From: Nitrospirae bacterium RIFCSPHIGHO2_01_FULL_66_17
GTDB taxonomy: Bacteria; Nitrospirota; Nitrospiria; 2-01-FULL-66-17
Length of the DNA stretch: 9,959 nucleotides
Assembly: GCA_001803875.1 (NCBI GenBank)
Contig: MHEO01000033.1
Location: 44,418-54,376, forward strand
Reading direction: 5' to 3'
Part shown: in pieces, positions 7,195 to 9,959 of the stretch
Layout: every line of letters starts with the position of its first letter
How positions within the stretch are numbered: the first letter of the stretch is position 1
Position numbers and translations under genes: made by a program
Notes under the pieces: generated by a model
Databases searched by the model: none
What the model was told of the DNA's origin: nothing
What the model saw: only the letters and a program-made list of their open reading frames with translations

Positions 7195-8361
7195 ATGGCC
7201 ATCCCGATCCAGTACAGTCTCCGCAACCTCTGGACCCGCCGCCTCACCACCGCGATGACGGCCGCCGGACTCGCCCTCGTGGTGTTCGTCTTCGCCGCGG
7301 TGCTGATGCTGGCCCACGGGCTCGAACGCACCCTGGTGACCACGGGCGAGCCGGATAACGTTCTCGTCGTGCGCCGGTCGGCAACCTCGGAGGTTCAAAG
7401 TTTCCTGGCCCGCGAGCAGACGCGGACGATCGCGACGTCCCAGGAGATCTCGACCGGAGTCGACGGCGCGCCCCTCGCGGGGGCGGAGACAGTGGCGATC
7501 ATCAACCTCCCCAAGCGCGGGACCGGGAGACCCTCGAACGTCCAGATCCGCGGCGCATCGCCGCACGCGATGACCCTGCGACCGCAGGTGAAGCTCGTCG
7601 AGGGGCGCATGTGGCGACCCGGCTCCTCCGAGGTCGTCGTGGGGCGAGCCGTGGCGTCGCGATTTCAAGGCGCGGGCCTCGGCGAGACGATGCGTTTCGC
7701 GCTGCGGGAGTGGACCGTGGTAGGCATCTTCGACGCCGGCGGCAGCGCGTTCGATTCGGAGATCTGGGTCGACGCCGATCAAATGATGCAGGCGTTTCGC
7801 CGGACCGTCTTCTCCTCGGTCCTGCTCCGTCTCCGAGATCCCGCGGAGTTTGACGCGCTCAAGGCCCGCCTGGAGGCCGATCCGCGCCTCACGGTGGACG
7901 TGCGCCGCGAAACCGCGTACTACGGCGCGCAGTCCGAGGTGATGGCCAACTTCATCCGCGTCCTCGGCCTGATGGTCACGGTGATCTTCAGCCTCGGCGC
8001 GGTGATCGGCGCGATGATCACGATGTACGCGGCGGTCGCCAACCGCACCACCGAGATCGGCACCATGCGCGCGCTGGGATTTCCGCGCCGCGCGATCTGG
8101 ACGGCCTTCGTCGTCGAGGCGCTGGCATTGTCCGCGGCCGGGTGGCTGCTGGGCATCCTCGCCGCATCGGGTCTGCAAGTCGTCTCGATCTCGGCCATGA
8201 ATTTCGCGACCTTCACGGAGATCGCCTTCCGCTTCATCCTCTCCCCCGCGATCGCCCTCCAATCCCTGATCTTCGCGCTGGTCATGGGCCTGTTCGGCGG
8301 CGTGCTCCCCGCCGTGCGGGCGAGCCGACTGGGCATCGTCCAGGCGCTGAGGATGCCGTAG
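7195..8361 (+). CDS. MacB/FtsX-family ABC transporter permease (second)
   Basis: 388 aa from ATG 7195; the frame is open from 7138 but that part overlaps the first permease and lacks similarity. TM1 about 17-40 (LTTAMTAAGLALVVFVFAAVL), periplasmic MacB_PCD-like domain about 45-245 with VEGRMWRPGSSEVVVGRAVA at 135-154 (a typical family stretch) and VVGIFDAGGSAFDSEIWVD at 175-193. TM2 about 253-280, coupling segment NRTTEIGTMRALGFPRR at 283-299, TM3 about 304-326, TM4 about 347-374, ending VRASRLGIVQALRMP. The periplasmic part is closer to standard MacB/LolE forms than that of the first permease, consistent with a heterodimer. No nucleotide-binding domain is fused. The next gene begins 4 bp after its stop. 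Confidence 0.92.
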   Translation: MAIPIQYSLRNLWTRRLTTAMTAAGLALVVFVFAAVLMLAHGLERTLVTTGEPDNVLVVRRSATSEVQSFLAREQTRTIATSQEISTGVDGAPLAGAETVAIINLPKRGTGRPSNVQIRGASPHAMTLRPQVKLVEGRMWRPGSSEVVVGRAVASRFQGAGLGETMRFALREWTVVGIFDAGGSAFDSEIWVDADQMMQAFRRTVFSSVLLRLRDPAEFDALKARLEADPRLTVDVRRETAYYGAQSEVMANFIRVLGLMVTVIFSLGAVIGAMITMYAAVANRTTEIGTMRALGFPRRAIWTAFVVEALALSAAGWLLGILAASGLQVVSISAMNFATFTEIAFRFILSPAIALQSLIFALVMGLFGGVLPAVRASRLGIVQALRMP

Positions 8362-8365
8362 TGCC

Positions 8366-9868
8366 GTGAAGCCATTGTGGGATCATCCGCACATCGGGCG
8401 CGCCGCGCTCGTCGTCACCGCGGGGGTGGCCGCCGCGACCTTCTTCCGGCTGACCGGATTTGCCGCCACCGCCATTTTATTCACCGACGAGTGTTGGCAC
8501 GCGCTGGTCGCGCTGGCCATCGTCGGCGCAAAAGGACTGGTCACGACGACCACGGCGGTCCTGGCGGAGCCGTTGCCGCTCGATTATCCCCCGCTCTTCC
8601 ATCTCCTCACCGCCGTCGGATACGTTGTGGTCGGCCTTCCGGTGTTTTTCTACCTCAATCTCGTCGTCGCAGCCGGACTGCTGGTTCTCGTCCTCATCGG
8701 CCCGGGCCGTCTGCTCGATCCGGTCCAAAAAGGAAGCGTCGCGCTGGCGTTACTGGCGACGCCCTTGTTTGTGATGTACAACCTTCGCTTGTATACGGAA
8801 ATGCTGACGACTCTCGTCTTTTTCGGGTCCTGGTGGTGGTTTGCCAAAGCGCTTCGCGACGGTCGAAAGCAAGACGCCTTCTGGTCGGGAATCTTTACCG
8901 GTCTTCTCGTCTGGACCAAACAGACCGGTCTGGTCGTGCTGGGATTCTACGGACTCGTGCTGCTGTGGACCGTGGTTCGAAAACAACGGGCCCGCAGTCA
9001 GGTGCTCGCGTGGATCGTCGGTCCGGCGGCCGTCATCGCCGTGGGGTATCTCGGCCCGACGTTCGCCCGCGGGGAGCATCCCCTGCTGTTCGCCTATCCC
9101 ACGCAGCACGCCGAACTCTGGTCAGCCCACATGATCTACGTCCCCTTGTCCATCTTTTGGGATACCCTCAAAGCCACATACGGGACCATCACCCTGGTTA
9201 TGCTGGGATTGCCCGTCGCAATCCTCCTGGCGCGAGACCGGCGAGGGTATCCCTATCACTATCTGGTTGTTTTACTCGCACTGCTCGCGTTGATGTTTTT
9301 CATTGACCGTCGCATTGTGGAGCGACACACGCTGTTGCTCCTTCCGTTGGCGGCCTTTCTCGCGGTGGATGCGTTGCAGCGACTGGGAGGTCGTCCGGCA
9401 ACCCTCGCGGGGTTTCTGGTTCTCCTGTCGATGGCAATCCATCACGTTGCCACCATGCCCAATTACCGAGTCAATTTCAATCCATCGAAGGAATTCATGC
9501 AGATGACCGCGACCATCGCGCAGAACACGCCGCCGCACGCACGCATCGTCACGCAGTGGTTTTCCGAGGTTCGATACTACACGGGACGCGAATTGCTGTG
9601 GCCCGTCCCCACTTCGGACGATCCTCCCGTCGAGCTCTTTACGGAACAGTCGAGCGACCTGTGGTATCAACGGCTCCAGGCTCGGAAGGTCGACTACCTC
9701 CTCATCGATGACCGCTACATCGCTGATCGCACCGAGTTTCGGTTCTCGCGAGCGACCCTCGCCAATCTTGACGCACTGACCCGGCAAGGGCGCGCGCGGC
9801 TTGCGGCCAGCGCAGGCGCGCTACGTCTGTTTCAGATTGTACCCGCCTCGGGATCGCCGTCCCCGTAA
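8366..9868 (+). CDS. GT-C (PMT/ArnT-like, GT39/GT83-type) multi-spanning glycosyltransferase
   Basis: 500 aa membrane protein from GTG 8366. Seen: TM1 about 11-36, then FTDECWHALVA at 39-49, where D41-E42 matches the first-loop acidic motif of GT-C enzymes that use polyprenyl-phosphate sugars; PLDYPPLFHLL at 71-81; repeated hydrophobic segments up to about 365, with RLYTEM at 141-146 and WTKQTGLV at 183-190, both typical of the family; then a soluble C-terminal domain about 370-500 (HARIVTQWFSEVRYYTGREL at 391-410, VDYLLIDDRYI at 442-452). Such enzymes move sugars to lipids, proteins or polysaccharides on the periplasmic face. The acceptor and sugar cannot be told. It is 4 bp after the second permease, so probably one transcript. 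By eye the gene has more A/T in third positions than the upstream genes, possibly a later addition. Confidence 0.85.
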   Translation: MKPLWDHPHIGRAALVVTAGVAAATFFRLTGFAATAILFTDECWHALVALAIVGAKGLVTTTTAVLAEPLPLDYPPLFHLLTAVGYVVVGLPVFFYLNLVVAAGLLVLVLIGPGRLLDPVQKGSVALALLATPLFVMYNLRLYTEMLTTLVFFGSWWWFAKALRDGRKQDAFWSGIFTGLLVWTKQTGLVVLGFYGLVLLWTVVRKQRARSQVLAWIVGPAAVIAVGYLGPTFARGEHPLLFAYPTQHAELWSAHMIYVPLSIFWDTLKATYGTITLVMLGLPVAILLARDRRGYPYHYLVVLLALLALMFFIDRRIVERHTLLLLPLAAFLAVDALQRLGGRPATLAGFLVLLSMAIHHVATMPNYRVNFNPSKEFMQMTATIAQNTPPHARIVTQWFSEVRYYTGRELLWPVPTSDDPPVELFTEQSSDLWYQRLQARKVDYLLIDDRYIADRTEFRFSRATLANLDALTRQGRARLAASAGALRLFQIVPASGSPSP

Positions 9869-9959
9869 GCCGTCCGTTCCCGTCGCCGCAGCACGATCCG
9901 CCGAAACCATCCGCCGCCGACATCCGGTTCGTCGCCGATGACCTCCAGCCCCTGGCACG
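9832..9959 (-). CDS. Possible C-terminal end of an unrecognised minus-strand gene
   Basis: From the right edge the minus strand is open for 41 codons to TGA at 9834-9832, reading GLEVIGDEPDVGGGWFRRI then VLRRRERTAYGDGDPEAGTI. By eye about three quarters of its codons end in G or C, as in the real genes, and the composition is protein-like, similar to tails of some methyltransferases or other small cytosolic enzymes, but no motif settles it. It would converge on and overlap the glycosyltransferase end by 37 bp. Other frames here are also open, so this is tentative. Confidence 0.35.
   Translation of the reverse strand, partial: CQGLEVIGDEPDVGGGWFRRIVLRRRERTAYGDGDPEAGTI

Noticed and set aside
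6763..8262. 500-codon minus-strand frame opposite the permeases
   Set aside because: Mirror of two clear membrane proteins, very rich in Arg, Asp, Gly and His, with no domain.

Overview
The window is high-GC bacterial DNA with two divergently transcribed, tightly packed gene blocks and five copies of a G/C-run palindromic repeat. The genes alone do not fix the taxon. The order pyrR-pyrB-pyrC-carA under a PyrR-type leader, together with these repeats, fits an uncultured or environmental lineage in the Nitrospirota, NC10/Methylomirabilota, Rokubacteria or Desulfobacterota range, but this placement is inference.

Left half, minus strand (4548 down to 1): a sigma70-like promoter (TTGACA, 18 bp, TACAGT) starts a leader of about 97 nt. 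The leader holds a PyrR-binding hairpin with the loop CCGTGA and an intrinsic terminator whose 3' arm contains the pyrR Shine-Dalgarno. Four pyrimidine genes follow with overlapping ends: pyrR (regulator), pyrB (aspartate transcarbamoylase), pyrC (dihydroorotase) and carA (glutaminase subunit of carbamoyl-phosphate synthetase). Together they cover entry of glutamine nitrogen into carbamoyl phosphate and the next two steps of UMP synthesis. carB, usually the next gene, is not in view. After carA come two inverted repeat copies and the start of a DUF559 (Vsr-like) endonuclease gene that runs off the left edge and lacks a stop inside the window.

Repeats: three copies of a GCAA-loop type (at 277, 399 and 1006) and two of a related CCCCTTT/AAAGGGG type (at 4574 and 4650). 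The copy at 1006 lies inside carA and is translated in frame (PSPLAGEG). The copy at the start of the DUF559 gene can be translated in the same frame as the same peptide. Several copies carry four close G-runs on one strand, which suits a G-quadruplex.

Right half, plus strand (4738 to 9868): a TATAAT box and an AAGGAG ribosome site precede a four-gene block with gaps of 41, 5 and 4 bp. It encodes a HlyD/MacA-like periplasmic adaptor, two MacB/FtsX-type ABC permeases and a multi-spanning GT-C (PMT/ArnT-like) glycosyltransferase. No ABC ATPase is encoded with them. The block looks like an envelope export system linked to glycosylation of a lipid or envelope component; the substrate is unknown. 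At the right edge a minus-strand frame converging on the glycosyltransferase may be the end of another gene.
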